Source of the DNA: Novosphingobium sp. FKTRR1
GTDB taxonomy: Bacteria; Pseudomonadota; Alphaproteobacteria; Sphingomonadales; Sphingomonadaceae
Length of the DNA stretch: 64,000 nucleotides
Direction of reading: 5' to 3'
Assembly: GCF_020404405.1 (NCBI RefSeq)
Contig: NZ_JAIZDA010000007.1
Span: 1 to 64,000 of the forward strand
Part shown: piece after piece, positions 1-9,360 of the stretch
How the letters are laid out: every line of letters starts with the position of its first letter
How positions within the stretch are numbered: position 1 is the first letter of the stretch
Notes under the pieces: generated by a model
Database searches by the model: none
The model's input: only the letters and a program-made list of their open reading frames with translations
What the model was told of the DNA's origin: nothing
Program-made: the position numbers and the translations under genes

Positions 1-2646
1 CATTTTGGCGGCGGCGCCGTTTCGAGTGATCCTCGTTCGCGGGACAAGACGATTACGGGTGGCAAGGGGGCCAATCTGGCCGAGATGGCGGGGATTGGTC
101 TGCCGGTTCCGCCGGGGTTCACGATCAGCACCGAGGTGTGCACGGCCTACAACGCCAGTGGCAAGACGTTCGATGCCGACTTGCGCGCGGCGGTGGCGGC
201 GGGTGTGGCACATGTCGAGGCGGCGACGGGCCGGGTGTTCGGCGATGCGGCCAATCCGCTGCTGGTTTCGGTCCGCTCGGGCGCGCGGGTGTCGATGCCG
301 GGGATGATGGACACCGTGCTCAACCTGGGGCTGAACGATGCGACGGTGCAGGGCCTTGTCGCAGGCTCGGGCGATGCGCGCTTTGCGTGGGACAGCTATC
401 GCCGGTTCATCCAGATGTATTCGGACGTGGTGCTGGGTCTGGAACACCACCGCTTTGAAGATGCGCTGGAAATCATCAAGGAGGACAACGGCTTTTACGC
501 CGATGTCGAACTGGGTGCCGAACACTGGCAGGATCTGGTCGGCCAGTACAAGGCGATCGTGGCCGAGGAACTGGGCCGCCCGTTCCCGCAGGACGTGCAC
601 GAGCAGTTGTGGGGCGCGATCGCGGCGGTGTTCGATTCGTGGGAGAGCGACCGGGCCAAGGTCTATCGCCGCCTGAACGACATTCCGGCGACCTGGGGCA
701 CGGCGGTGAACGTGCAGGCGATGGTGTTCGGCAACATGGGCGACACGTCGGCCACGGGCGTTGCCTTTACCCGTGACCCGGCCACCGGCGAGCGCGCCTA
801 TTACGGCGAATGGCTGGTCAACGCGCAGGGCGAGGACGTGGTCGCGGGCATCCGCACGCCGCAGTACCTGACCCGCGCCGCGCGCGAGCGGGCCGGGGCC
901 AAGCCGCTGTCGATGGAAGAGGCGATGCCCGGCGCCTATGGCGAACTGGCCGCGGTCTTCGATCTGCTCGAAAAGCATTACAAGGACATGCAGGACATCG
1001 AGTTCACCGTCGAACAGGGCAAGCTGTGGATGCTGCAGACCCGTTCGGGCAAGCGCACCGCCAAGGCGGCGCTGAAGATGGCGGTGGACATGGTCGGCGA
1101 AGGGCTGATCGATGAGGCGACCGCGATCCGCCGGATCGACCCGATGGCGCTCGACCAGTTGCTGCACCCCACGCTCGATCCCAAGGCGGCGCGCGATGTG
1201 CTGACGCGGGGCCTTCCGGCGAGCCCGGGTGCGGCCAGCGGGACGGTGGTGTTCGACGCCGATACCGCGCAGACGCTGGCCGAACGCGGCGAGGCGGTGA
1301 TCCTGGTGCGGGTGGAGACCAGCCCCGAGGACATCCACGGCATGCACGCGGCCAAGGGCATCCTGACCGCGCGCGGGGGCATGACCAGCCACGCGGCGGT
1401 AGTGGCGCGCGGCATGGGCCGTCCGTGCGTGTCGGGCGCTTCGGCGCTGTCGATCGACATGAAGACGCGCACGGCCAGGATCGGCCATCGCGACATTGCC
1501 GAAGGCGACGTGATCACGCTCGACGGTTCGAACGGCGAAGTGATGGCGGGGCAAGTGGCGACGGTCGAGCCCGAACTGGTCGGCGACTTCGGCACGCTGA
1601 TGGTGTGGGCGGACAAGCACCGCCGCATGAAAGTGCGCACCAATGCCGAAACCCCGCACGATTGCGTGGTGGCGCGCCAGTTCGGCGCCGAAGGCATCGG
1701 GCTGTGCCGGACCGAGCACATGTTCTTTGAAGCGGGGCGGATCAGCGCGGTGCGCCAGATGATCCTGGCCGAGGACGAGGCGGGACGGCGCACGGCGCTG
1801 GCCAAGCTGCTGCCCGAACAGCGCGCCGACTTCACCGCGATCTTCGAGGTGATGGCGGGTCTGCCGGTGACGATCCGGCTGCTCGATCCGCCGCTGCACG
1901 AGTTCCTGCCGCATGCCGACGCCGAGTTCGCCGAACTGGCCGAAGTGACCGGGCTGGGGGTCGACCACCTCAAGCGGCGGGCGGGCGAGTTGCACGAGTT
2001 CAACCCGATGCTGGGGCACCGTGGCTGTCGTCTGGGGATCACCTTCCCCGAGATCTACGAGATGCAGGCGCGCGCGATCTTCGAGGCGGCGGTCGACGTC
2101 GCGCTCAAGAGCGGCGAGGCGGTGGTGCCCGAAGTGATGATCCCGCTGGTGGCGACGAAGAAGGAACTGACGATCCTGCGCGCGCTGGTCGACCGGGTGG
2201 CGGCCGAAGTCTTTGCCGAAAAGGGCAAAGTGCTCGACTATCTGGTGGGCACGATGATCGAACTGCCGCGCGCGGCCCTGATGGCGGGCGAGATCGCCGA
2301 GGAAGCGACGTTCTTCTCGTTCGGCACCAACGACCTGACGCAGACCACGCTGGGCGTCAGCCGCGACGATGCGGCGCGCTTCCTCAACCCCTATGTCGAA
2401 CAGGGCATCTACCCGCGCGACCCGTTCGTCAGCCTCGACATCGAGGGCGTGGGACAACTGGTCGAACTGGCGGCCGAGCGTGGCCGCAAGACGCGCCCCG
2501 GCCTCAAGCTTGGCATCTGCGGCGAACACGGCGGCGATCCGGCCAGCATCGCGTTCTGCGAAAAGACCGGCCTCGACTACGTCTCCGCCAGCCCCTACCG
2601 CGTCCCCATCGCGCGGCTGGCGGCAGCACAAGCCGCGCTGGGGTAA
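1..2646 (+). CDS. ppdK: Pyruvate, phosphate dikinase (5' end outside window)
   Basis: Interconverts pyruvate, ATP and phosphate with PEP, AMP and pyrophosphate in the cytoplasm, linking glycolysis and gluconeogenesis. The reading frame is open from base 1; the N-terminal GGKGANLAEM motif of the ATP-grasp domain is encoded at about 58-87, so the true start lies a few codons upstream of the window. The visible 881 codons are close to the usual length of about 890. The swivelling domain carries the phosphorylated histidine in GGMTSHAAVVARG (codon 1390-1392). The C-terminal PEP/pyruvate domain has the catalytic cysteine in GICGEHGGDP (codon 2518-2520). An in-frame ATG at 85 lies inside the conserved domain and is not the start. 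The next gene converges on it, ten bases away. Confidence 0.97.
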   Translation, partial: HFGGGAVSSDPRSRDKTITGGKGANLAEMAGIGLPVPPGFTISTEVCTAYNASGKTFDADLRAAVAAGVAHVEAATGRVFGDAANPLLVSVRSGARVSMPGMMDTVLNLGLNDATVQGLVAGSGDARFAWDSYRRFIQMYSDVVLGLEHHRFEDALEIIKEDNGFYADVELGAEHWQDLVGQYKAIVAEELGRPFPQDVHEQLWGAIAAVFDSWESDRAKVYRRLNDIPATWGTAVNVQAMVFGNMGDTSATGVAFTRDPATGERAYYGEWLVNAQGEDVVAGIRTPQYLTRAARERAGAKPLSMEEAMPGAYGELAAVFDLLEKHYKDMQDIEFTVEQGKLWMLQTRSGKRTAKAALKMAVDMVGEGLIDEATAIRRIDPMALDQLLHPTLDPKAARDVLTRGLPASPGAASGTVVFDADTAQTLAERGEAVILVRVETSPEDIHGMHAAKGILTARGGMTSHAAVVARGMGRPCVSGASALSIDMKTRTARIGHRDIAEGDVITLDGSNGEVMAGQVATVEPELVGDFGTLMVWADKHRRMKVRTNAETPHDCVVARQFGAEGIGLCRTEHMFFEAGRISAVRQMILAEDEAGRRTALAKLLPEQRADFTAIFEVMAGLPVTIRLLDPPLHEFLPHADAEFAELAEVTGLGVDHLKRRAGELHEFNPMLGHRGCRLGITFPEIYEMQARAIFEAAVDVALKSGEAVVPEVMIPLVATKKELTILRALVDRVAAEVFAEKGKVLDYLVGTMIELPRAALMAGEIAEEATFFSFGTNDLTQTTLGVSRDDAARFLNPYVEQGIYPRDPFVSLDIEGVGQLVELAAERGRKTRPGLKLGICGEHGGDPASIAFCEKTGLDYVSASPYRVPIARLAAAQAALG

Positions 2647-2656
2647 GCAAAGCGCG

Positions 2657-3469
2657 CTAGAACTTGGGTGGGCGCAGCACTTTCGCCCACCCACTCAGCG
2701 TCAGGATGGCGAAGGTTTCGGTAACCCGACCTTCGCCATCGGCACGCTCGCCAAACGCAACCTGCGCCCGCGCAAGGCCAGCTTTGCCCAGCGGCGGCCC
2801 CGGACGGTCCAGCGCGCTTGTCAGGCCCTGATCGCGCAAGTCGCCGACCAATCTTTGCAGGCTGCCGAACCGCACTTTCAATTCGCGCGAATCGGCTACC
2901 GGATCGGCAAATCCGCAGCGTTGCAGGAGTTGGGCTCCGGCGCGGGCATCGATCTGCGGGTGGGTGCGGGCAGCGGGGCGGTCGCCATCCGCGCTCAGCA
3001 TGATGTCGCGCAAAGTGGCGAGGCTGCCCGCACCCGGAAAGCTGACGAGAGCCAAACCGTCGGGCGCCAGCGCGCGGCGGATATGGAGCAGTGCTCCCGG
3101 CAGGTCATTGATCGTATCGAGGAGGCCCAGACTGACGATCAGGTCGAAGCCGGTGAAGGGAAGCGGCTGTTCGTCGTCGAAAGCCAGCTCGCCGGGGCCG
3201 GGCACCGGATCGGCGCGCAGCACTTCTGTTCCCTGACCGCCAAGCGCCGTCGCGATGATCCCGCTGCGATCGCCGATCACGAGCGCGCGCGCCGGGTCGT
3301 GGCGCAGGAAGGCCAGCCGTTCGAGCACGTCTTCGGCCATGTCCTGCGCCAGATAGCGGGCGGCATCGCCGTTGTGGGCGCGGACCAGCTGGCGGGCGCG
3401 GATCGCCCGACGGCGTGCGGATGCGAAGATGACCGGAGGGGCCGGGGGGGACGGTGAAGCGCTTGCCAT
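2657..3469 (-). CDS. SAM-dependent methyltransferase, BioC/NDUFAF5-like
   Basis: A 270-residue class I methyltransferase-like protein. The SAM-binding motif I region is ALVIGDRSGIIATALG, and a later DLIVSLGLLDTINDLPGAL segment resembles the post-motif region of malonyl-ACP O-methyltransferase (BioC) and of NDUFAF5, the hydroxylase-linked assembly factor of complex I. The open frame continues upstream of 3469, but that part is low-complexity and lies antisense to comF. The ATG at 3469 (MASASPSPP) gives a normal family length. It is divergent from comF with about 107 bases between the starts, a common arrangement in alphaproteobacteria. The family call is inferred from motifs; the substrate is unknown. 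Confidence 0.8.
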   Translation of the reverse strand: MASASPSPPAPPVIFASARRRAIRARQLVRAHNGDAARYLAQDMAEDVLERLAFLRHDPARALVIGDRSGIIATALGGQGTEVLRADPVPGPGELAFDDEQPLPFTGFDLIVSLGLLDTINDLPGALLHIRRALAPDGLALVSFPGAGSLATLRDIMLSADGDRPAARTHPQIDARAGAQLLQRCGFADPVADSRELKVRFGSLQRLVGDLRDQGLTSALDRPGPPLGKAGLARAQVAFGERADGEGRVTETFAILTLSGWAKVLRPPKF

Positions 3470-3576
3470 GGCGCTGCCTTGCCGCACAGCTTCGCGCTTG
3501 CCAAGGCGTCGCGGTTGTTCAAGGTCGCCCCAAGAGTGCTTGCCAATTGCGCGTGTCTGCCGGACACCCTGCGCGC

Positions 3577-4362
3577 ATGGCCGCGCCTTCGTTCCTGACC
3601 CCGTTGATCGACATGATGTTCCCGCCGCGTTGCCCGTTATGCGGCGAACCTCTGGCCGAGCAGGGCGGGCTGTGCCTTGATTGCTGGACCCAGCTGGCGA
3701 TTCCGGGCGAGCCGGCCTGCACATTGTGCCAGCGGCCCTTGCCCGATCGCGTGGCGCAGGCTGCGCCCGATGGGAAGCCGGTGTGTGCGCCTTGCATGGC
3801 AGATCCGCCGCGCCACGAAGGGATTGCTGCAGCCACGCTCTACAACCCTGTGTCACGAAAGCTGGTGCTGCAGTTCAAGCACGGGCGGCGAATCGCGCTG
3901 GCAGGCCTGCTTGGGCAGATGATGGCGGCGAGACTGCCCCGGCTTGAAGGGGAATGGCTGCTGGTGCCGGTGCCGTTGCACCGCTGGCGCCTGTGGCAGC
4001 GCGGTTACAACCAGTCAGCGCTGCTTGCGGCGCGGCTGGCCAGGGCGACCGGCCAGCGGTTGGTGGTGGATGGTCTGGTGCGCAAGCGGCGCACGCCTTC
4101 GCTCGGCGGACTGAACCGGCGGGCCAGAGCCACGGCATTGCAGGGGGCGATCGCGCCCAACCCACAAAGGCAGGAAATGCTGGCCGGGGCCAATGTTCTG
4201 CTGGTCGACGATGTGTTGACCAGCGGGGCGACGACGGATGCCTGCCTGCGCGCGCTGCGCCGGGCACGTGTCGCCCGCGTCCGCATCGTCTGCTTTGCGC
4301 GCGTGCTGGACGAGGCGCTTGATGATGCCAAGAGCGTGGATACGGCCGTCTGGCACGAGTGA
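3577..4362 (+). CDS. comF: ComF family phosphoribosyltransferase-like protein
   Basis: A 261-residue ComF protein. The N-terminus holds zinc-ribbon cysteine pairs (CPLC, CLDC, CTLC, CAPC within residues 15-85). The C-terminal half is a type I phosphoribosyltransferase fold with the PRPP loop VLLVDDVLTSGATTDA near residue 207. ComF homologues support DNA uptake in naturally competent bacteria, but the enzymatic role is not settled and no other competence gene is in the window. The ATG at 3577 is chosen because it precedes the conserved start MAAPSFLTPLIDMMFPPRC; a longer frame from 3454 lacks conserved sequence. Confidence 0.88.
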   Translation: MAAPSFLTPLIDMMFPPRCPLCGEPLAEQGGLCLDCWTQLAIPGEPACTLCQRPLPDRVAQAAPDGKPVCAPCMADPPRHEGIAAATLYNPVSRKLVLQFKHGRRIALAGLLGQMMAARLPRLEGEWLLVPVPLHRWRLWQRGYNQSALLAARLARATGQRLVVDGLVRKRRTPSLGGLNRRARATALQGAIAPNPQRQEMLAGANVLLVDDVLTSGATTDACLRALRRARVARVRIVCFARVLDEALDDAKSVDTAVWHE

Positions 4363-4395
4363 ACAGTATCGGTTTCGCGGGGGCGGGCCCGCCAC

Positions 4396-4426
4396 GAAAA
4401 GACGCCCGGAACCGAAGTCCCGGGCG
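4396..4426 (-). terminator. Rho-independent-type terminator on the minus strand
   Basis: CGCCCGG (4403-4409) pairs with CCGGGCG (4420-4426) around a ten-base loop. On the minus strand the stem is followed by TCTTTTCG. On the plus strand no U-run follows, so it does not suit comF. No protein gene lies upstream on the minus strand before hisI, so it probably ends a non-coding transcript. Confidence 0.6.
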
Positions 4427-4560
4427 CTCGCGTGACGATATCGTTGGTGGTTGCGCTCGTTAAGCACAAAGACAGCCCCCCGACTGTCACCACCTTGACC
4501 CTCATCGTTTCAATTGCGGCCGACCCTCACGAAGAGGAACATGCAACAACCCTTTTTTCC
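4396..4560 (-). ncRNA. Candidate small RNA (unnamed)
   Basis: Inferred from the orphan minus-strand terminator at 4396-4426 and the stem-loops just before it in that direction. The 5' end is a guess; no clear promoter was found. A ten-codon frame starting ATGTTCCTC and ending TGA is present near the proposed 5' end and could be a leader peptide, but there is little to support that. I do not recognise a known RNA family. It could also be an antisense or processed RNA. Confidence 0.3.
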
Positions 4561-4767
4561 CTGAACTTTGGCGCTTTTGCGCCGCCCGAAGGCGGGTCCA
4601 GATCGCGGCTCCCTCAAGCCGCAAAGCTTTCTTCGGCGATTGCGCAGCTATACGGAAGGGCATTATGAAGGGGGAGCCGATTTTGCCATGGTTCTGTGGT
4701 TATAGTGCAACAAATGCATGGCTTGAACGATGTTTTGCGAAGGATTCTCACAATTTCCGCTCCAATC

Positions 4768-5175
4768 ATGCCCATAGCGGTAACCATTGCCAGCGAATCC
4801 CCGTCCGATGTGACCGAGCGCGAGCAGGGCAGCTTGTTCATGCCGCGGTTCGATTCTGCGGGACTGGTCACTGCCGTTGCGGTCGATCACGCCAGTGGTC
4901 GCTTGCTGATGCTGGCGCACATGGACGCCGAGGCTATCGCCAAGACACGCGAAACCGGCTTTGCGCATTTTCACTCCCGTTCGCGCGGGCGACTGTGGAT
5001 GAAGGGCGAGAGTTCGGGGCACGTGCTGCGCGTTGTCGAAATCCGCGTGGATTGCGATCAGGATGCGCTTGAATTGCGGGTAGAGGCGGCTGGCCCCGCC
5101 TGTCACACGCTTGCCCCCAGTTGCTTCTACCGCCGTCTGGATGACCTTGGGGCCCTTGTACGCATTGATGATTGA
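4768..5175 (+). CDS. hisI: Phosphoribosyl-AMP cyclohydrolase
   Basis: Third step of histidine biosynthesis: opens the purine ring of phosphoribosyl-AMP. The 135-residue product is a stand-alone HisI without a fused HisE domain, as is usual in alphaproteobacteria. Conserved signatures are RGRLWMKGESSGH and the metal-binding aspartates and cysteines in DCDQDAL and GPACHT. The ATG at 4768 (MPIAVTIASES) fits the family; an upstream in-frame ATG at 4696 adds 24 unconserved residues. It is a lone his gene here. Confidence 0.92.
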   Translation: MPIAVTIASESPSDVTEREQGSLFMPRFDSAGLVTAVAVDHASGRLLMLAHMDAEAIAKTRETGFAHFHSRSRGRLWMKGESSGHVLRVVEIRVDCDQDALELRVEAAGPACHTLAPSCFYRRLDDLGALVRIDD

Positions 5176-5206
5176 CGCTTACGTAAAGGGCAGCTAAAAA
5201 CCGGGT

Positions 5207-5719
5207 ATGTCGAACCCGGCTGCCGCCACTATCGTCACCGCGCCTGACGCGCCTTTGTCTTCCAGCAGCGTGCCTGCCGACCGCAGGCCCGACGACCATA
5301 CCGGGCATCTGCATCAGCCCGATGCGCTGTCGCGCGAACAGTTCACGATTTCGGACCTCTCGATCGAATTCGGGGTGACCGCACGTGCGCTTCGTTTCTA
5401 TGAGGACGAGGGCCTGATCGCGCCGACTCGCACCGGGTTGGCGCGGATCTACAGCAAGCGCGATCGTGCCCGGCTGGCTTGGATCATGCGGGCCAAGAAC
5501 GTCGGCTTCAGCTTGTCCGAAATCCGCGACATGATCGACCTTTACGATCTTGGCGATGGACGTGTGGAACAGCGCCGGGTGACGATCGCCAAGTGTCGCG
5601 AGCGTGTCGAGAACCTCAAACGTCAGCAGGCCGATATCGCGGCGACGGTCGCCGAATTGTCGAGTTTCGTGCAGTTGCTGGTTGACCGGGAACGGGCCGA
5701 GGGCCGCAACCCGGACTGA
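5207..5719 (+). CDS. MerR family transcriptional regulator
   Basis: 170 residues. The first 45 residues are a poorly conserved Ala/Ser/Pro-rich extension. A MerR winged helix-turn-helix follows (FTISDLSIEFGVTARALRFY, about 46-65), then a helical dimerisation segment to the C-terminus. It lacks the metal-binding cysteine pattern of CueR or ZntR; its only cysteine is in IAKCRERVENL. The DNA-binding part resembles the MerR proteins that control fatty or branched-chain acyl-CoA catabolism (LiuR/AtuR type). It sits 73 bases upstream of an acyl-CoA dehydrogenase on the same strand, which supports local control of that gene; this is inference. Confidence 0.85.
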   Translation: MSNPAAATIVTAPDAPLSSSSVPADRRPDDHTGHLHQPDALSREQFTISDLSIEFGVTARALRFYEDEGLIAPTRTGLARIYSKRDRARLAWIMRAKNVGFSLSEIRDMIDLYDLGDGRVEQRRVTIAKCRERVENLKRQQADIAATVAELSSFVQLLVDRERAEGRNPD

Positions 5720-5792
5720 TCAACGGCTCTTGCCGAACAATCACAAGCCATACCAGAGCGCTGGGACATCGGCGCCACCAAGGAGTCAGGAT

Positions 5793-7595
5793 ATGCCCGT
5801 TTACAAGGCGCCCACGCGCGATACGCGTTTTGTGATCAACGAAGTGCTGGGTCTCGATGGACTCACCGCACTGCCCGGCTTCGCTGGGGCCAGCCGCGAC
5901 ATCACCGATGCCGTGATCGATGAGGCCGGGCGCTTCGTCAGCGACGTGATCGCGCCGCTAAACCAGATCGGCGACAAGGAAGGCTGCATCCGCCATCCCG
6001 ATGGCTCGGTCACCACACCCACCGGCTTTCGTCAGGCGTATCAACAGTATGTGGAGTCGGGTTGGGGCACGTTGTCTGCGCCCGAAGCTTTCGGCGGGCA
6101 GGGCTTGCCGCACGTGCTGGGCTTCGTTCTGGAGGAGTACATGGCGGGGGCGAACCAAGCTTTCGCGATGTACCCCGGCCTTGCCAATGGTGCGATTTCG
6201 GCGATCTTGTCCAAAGGTTCGCCCGAGCAGCAGCAGACTTATCTGCCCAAGATGGTCAGCGGCGAATGGCTGGGCACGATGAACCTGACCGAACCGCATT
6301 GCGGCACCGACCTCGGGCTGCTGCGCACGCGCGCCGAACCACAGGCCGATGGCTCCTATGCCATCACCGGCACCAAAATCTTCATTTCGGCAGGCGACCA
6401 TGACCTGACCGAGAACATCATCCATCTGGTGCTTGCCAAGACTCCGGGCGCACCCGAATCGAGCAAAGGCATCTCGTTGTTCATCGTGCCGAAGTTCCTG
6501 GTCGAAGCCGATGGCTCGCTGGGTGCACGGAACGCCGTGACGGTCGGTTCGATCGAGCACAAGATGGGCATCAACGGCAACGCCACGTGCGTGATGAACT
6601 ACGATGGGGCGAAGGGCTGGATCGTTGGCGAGGAGAACAAGGGGCTGGCCGCGATGTTCATCATGATGAATGCCGCGCGGCTTGGCGTGGGCCTGCAAGG
6701 GCTGGCGCAGGCCGAGGCTTCGTTCCAGAATGCGGTGCTCTATGCGCAGGAACGGCGCCAGGGCCGCGCGCTGACCGGTCCTGCAGAGCCGGAGCAGAAG
6801 GCCGATACGCTGTTCGTGCACCCTGACGTGCGCCGCATGCTTATGGACGCCAAGACTTTCATCGAAGGGATGCGGGCGCTGTGCATGTGGGGTGGCCTGC
6901 AGGTTGACCTGACGCATTCCGCCGAAACCGAAGACGAGCGGCAGGCCGCCGACGACCTGATCAGCCTACTGACGCCGGTGATCAAGGGCTTTGGTACCGA
7001 CATGGGCTACAAGACCGCCACCGACATGCAGCAGATTTGGGGCGGCCACGGCTATATCCGCGAAAATGGCATGGACCAGTTCGTGCGCGATGCGCGGATC
7101 GCGATGATCTATGAAGGCGCCAATGGCGTTCAGGCGATGGATCTGGCCGGACGCAAACTGGCGCTCAACGGTGGCCGCGCAGTGCAGTTGCTGTTCAAGG
7201 TGATCGACGAGGAGTGCGCCTCTGCTGCAGATGGCGATCCTACCGTCGCGCTGGTGGCGGAAAAGCTTGCCAAGGCAACCGGCCAGTTGAAGGCTGCAAC
7301 CATGTGGTTCCTGCAGAATGCGATGGCTGATCGCAATGCGCTGGGCGCCGGAGCCTATGCCTACATGACGTTGACCGGCGTGGTCTCGCTTGGCCTGATG
7401 TGGCTCAAGGTTGCCAAAGTGGCCGCCGCCGCATTGGCCGCCGGGGCTGAGGACAAGCTGTTCTACGAAGCCAAGCTGACGTGCGCCAAGCATTGGGCAC
7501 TGCGCTTTGCCCCGCAGGCTGGCGCGCTGCGCCATGAGATCGAAGCGGGCGCCGAGACGGTGATGGCGCTGCCAGTCGAGGCGTTTGCGGCCTGA
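5793..7595 (+). CDS. Acyl-CoA dehydrogenase with C-terminal extension domain
   Basis: A 600-residue FAD-dependent acyl-CoA dehydrogenase of the long subclass. It has a distinct N-terminal segment (MPVYKAPTRDTRFVINEVLG), the central beta domain with MNLTEPHCGTDLG and GTKIFISAGDHD, the helical FAD domain with the presumed catalytic glutamate in YEGANGVQAMDLAGRK, and an extra C-terminal domain of about 120 residues. DmdC-like methylmercaptopropionyl-CoA dehydrogenases share this layout, but general fatty acyl-CoA substrates are as likely. AAGGAG at 5780-5785 fixes the ATG at 5793 rather than the longer frame from 5604. It probably shares regulation with the MerR gene upstream. Confidence 0.92.
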   Translation: MPVYKAPTRDTRFVINEVLGLDGLTALPGFAGASRDITDAVIDEAGRFVSDVIAPLNQIGDKEGCIRHPDGSVTTPTGFRQAYQQYVESGWGTLSAPEAFGGQGLPHVLGFVLEEYMAGANQAFAMYPGLANGAISAILSKGSPEQQQTYLPKMVSGEWLGTMNLTEPHCGTDLGLLRTRAEPQADGSYAITGTKIFISAGDHDLTENIIHLVLAKTPGAPESSKGISLFIVPKFLVEADGSLGARNAVTVGSIEHKMGINGNATCVMNYDGAKGWIVGEENKGLAAMFIMMNAARLGVGLQGLAQAEASFQNAVLYAQERRQGRALTGPAEPEQKADTLFVHPDVRRMLMDAKTFIEGMRALCMWGGLQVDLTHSAETEDERQAADDLISLLTPVIKGFGTDMGYKTATDMQQIWGGHGYIRENGMDQFVRDARIAMIYEGANGVQAMDLAGRKLALNGGRAVQLLFKVIDEECASAADGDPTVALVAEKLAKATGQLKAATMWFLQNAMADRNALGAGAYAYMTLTGVVSLGLMWLKVAKVAAAALAAGAEDKLFYEAKLTCAKHWALRFAPQAGALRHEIEAGAETVMALPVEAFAA

Positions 7596-7605
7596 ACCAT
7601 AGGTG

Positions 7606-7631
7606 CCGGCCCCGCCTGCAAGCGGGGCCGG
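7606..7631. terminator. Strong hairpin between convergent genes
   Basis: CCGGCCCCGC (7606-7615) pairs perfectly with GCGGGGCCGG (7622-7631) around a six-base loop, between the stop codons of two convergent genes. There is no U-run on either side, so it is a likely bidirectional 3' end barrier rather than a classic intrinsic terminator. Confidence 0.6.
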
Positions 7632-7636
7632 ACCGG

Positions 7637-8338
7637 TCAGAACAATTCGTCGAACAGACTGGTCAGTGCAGCCCAGCTTTGCCGGTCGGCGCTGGCGTCA
7701 TAACCGATCGCGGGAATGCCGCGCGCGTCGCTGCCGGGATCAGTGAAGCCGTGGCGCACCCCGCTATAGGCGTGGAAGTGCCAGTTGGCCCCAGCCGCGT
7801 CCATTTCCTCCCAAAAGCCGAGCACTTGCGTGCGCGGCACCAGCGGATCAGCGTCGCCATGGCTGACGAACAGCCGCGCCTTGACCGAGCCGGGTTGGGC
7901 CGGGCTGGCCGTGTCGAGCAAACCATGGAAGCTGGCCGCAAGGACCAGATCGGCCCCGTCGCGCGCGAGTTCGAGCGCAGCCTGTCCGCCCATGCAGTAG
8001 CCGATAGCCGCCAGTTTCAGCCCTTGCGCGTCCGGGTGTCCGGTCAGCGCGGCAAGGCCTGCCCGCAACCGCGCGCGATAGCCTTCGACGGTCGCGCGCA
8101 AGGCGGTGGCCAGTTCGCGCGAATGGTCGAAATCGCGCACCTGTTCGCCATAGAAATCGGCGATCAGCGCCACGAATCCGGCATCGGCCAGCATCGCAGC
8201 CCGCCGTTCCATCGGCGGATTGGCGTTCATGATCGTCGGCAGGACCAGCACCGCGCCACGCGGTGGCCCCTCCGGTCGGGCGAGCCATCCGGTGAGCGCA
8301 ACCGTGCCGTCGGCATAGTCGATGCGTTCAAGCGCCAT
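7637..8338 (-). CDS. Dienelactone hydrolase family protein
   Basis: A 233-residue alpha/beta hydrolase. The nucleophile is Cys115 in GYCMGGQ, the aspartate lies in SHGDADPLV and the histidine in GVRHGF, matching the Cys-Asp-His triad of carboxymethylenebutenolidase. The usual role is opening dienelactones in chloro- or catechol degradation, but most members have unknown substrates and no catechol pathway genes adjoin. The ATG at 8338 (MALERIDYADG) starts 7 bases after the cysK stop, so the two are probably cotranscribed. The longer frame to 8458 only overlaps cysK. Confidence 0.88.
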   Translation of the reverse strand: MALERIDYADGTVALTGWLARPEGPPRGAVLVLPTIMNANPPMERRAAMLADAGFVALIADFYGEQVRDFDHSRELATALRATVEGYRARLRAGLAALTGHPDAQGLKLAAIGYCMGGQAALELARDGADLVLAASFHGLLDTASPAQPGSVKARLFVSHGDADPLVPRTQVLGFWEEMDAAGANWHFHAYSGVRHGFTDPGSDARGIPAIGYDASADRQSWAALTSLFDELF

Positions 8339-8345
8339 GACAGGC

Positions 8346-9263
8346 TTACTCCGGCAGGAAGTCGGCGACCGAAAGGTACCGCTCGCCGGTGTCGTAGTTG
8401 AAGCCCAGCACGCGGCTGCCTGCGGGAAGCTCGGGCAGCTTTTGCGCAATCGCGGCAAGCGTCGCGCCCGAACTGATGCCCACCAGCAGGCCTTCGACCC
8501 GCGCCGACTTGCGCGCCCATTCCTTGGCGTCGGCCGGATCGACCTGAATCACCCCGTCGATGGACTGGGTGTGCAGGTTGCCGGGGATGAAGCCTGCGCC
8601 GATACCCTGGATCGGGTGCGGGGCGGGTGATCCGCCCGAGATCACCGGCGACAGTGTCGGCTCTACCGCATAGGCCTTGAAATCGGGCCAGTGCTTCTTC
8701 AATTCCTCGGCGCATCCGGTCAGGTGACCTCCGGTGCCAACCCCGGTGATCAGCACGTCGAACGGCGTTTCGGCAAAGTCGTTCAGGATCTCGATGGCGG
8801 TGGTCCGCACATGGATGTCGACGTTGGCCGGGTTTTCAAACTGCTGCGGAATCCACGCGCCCGGCGTTTCGGCCACGATCTGGTTGGCGCGCTCGATTGC
8901 CCCCTTCATCCCCTTTTCGCGTGGGGTAAGGTCAAACGTCGCGCCATAGGCGAGCATCAGCCGCCGCCGTTCCAGCGACATCGATTCGGGCATCACGAGC
9001 ACGAGCTTGTAGCCCTTTACCGCCGCGACCATGGCGAGGCCGATGCCGGTGTTACCCGAAGTGGGTTCAACGATGGTGCCGCCCGGTTGAAGGCTGCCGT
9101 CGGCTTCGGCGGCCTCGATCATCGCGAGGGCGATCCTGTCCTTGATCGAACCGCCCGGATTGGCGCGTTCGCTCTTCACCCATACCTCGTGGTCGGGAAA
9201 CAGGCGGGACAGGCGAATGTGCGGGGTGTTGCCAATGGTGGCGAGGACGGAATCCGCTTTCAT
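8346..9263 (-). CDS. cysK: Cysteine synthase A (O-acetylserine sulfhydrylase)
   Basis: Makes cysteine from O-acetylserine and sulfide using PLP. The 305-residue length and motifs are standard: the PLP lysine is Lys41 in NPGGSIKDR, the substrate loop [11 protein letters not shown] lies at 66-76, and the glycine-rich phosphate-binding loop is [11 protein letters not shown]. It is first in a probable two-gene unit with the dienelactone hydrolase. Confidence 0.95.
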   Translation of the reverse strand: MKADSVLATIGNTPHIRLSRLFPDHEVWVKSERANPGGSIKDRIALAMIEAAEADGSLQPGGTIVEPTSGNTGIGLAMVAAVKGYKLVLVMPESMSLERRRLMLAYGATFDLTPREKGMKGAIERANQIVAETPGAWIPQQFENPANVDIHVRTTAIEILNDFAETPFDVLITGVGTGGHLTGCAEELKKHWPDFKAYAVEPTLSPVISGGSPAPHPIQGIGAGFIPGNLHTQSIDGVIQVDPADAKEWARKSARVEGLLVGISSGATLAAIAQKLPELPAGSRVLGFNYDTGERYLSVADFLPE

Positions 9264-9360
9264 GTCGCATGGCTCCTGGGTTGTGAGCAGGTCAGAATGG
9301 AGGGTTTGCTGATCGGCTGGGATCGCGCGGCCAGAAGGTTTTGGGGCAGGTGGTCTTCAA

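Larger units (their letters stand above)
4363..4767. other. 405-base intergenic region, no convincing protein gene
   Basis: Lies between comF and hisI. The open frames here read through the hairpin at 4403-4426 into the antisense of comF and have no recognisable sequence. It contains a minus-strand terminator-like hairpin and several smaller stems, including GACAG/CTGTC around 4474-4492, which suggests a short minus-strand RNA. The last 60 bases must also hold the hisI promoter and ribosome binding site. Confidence 0.6.
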
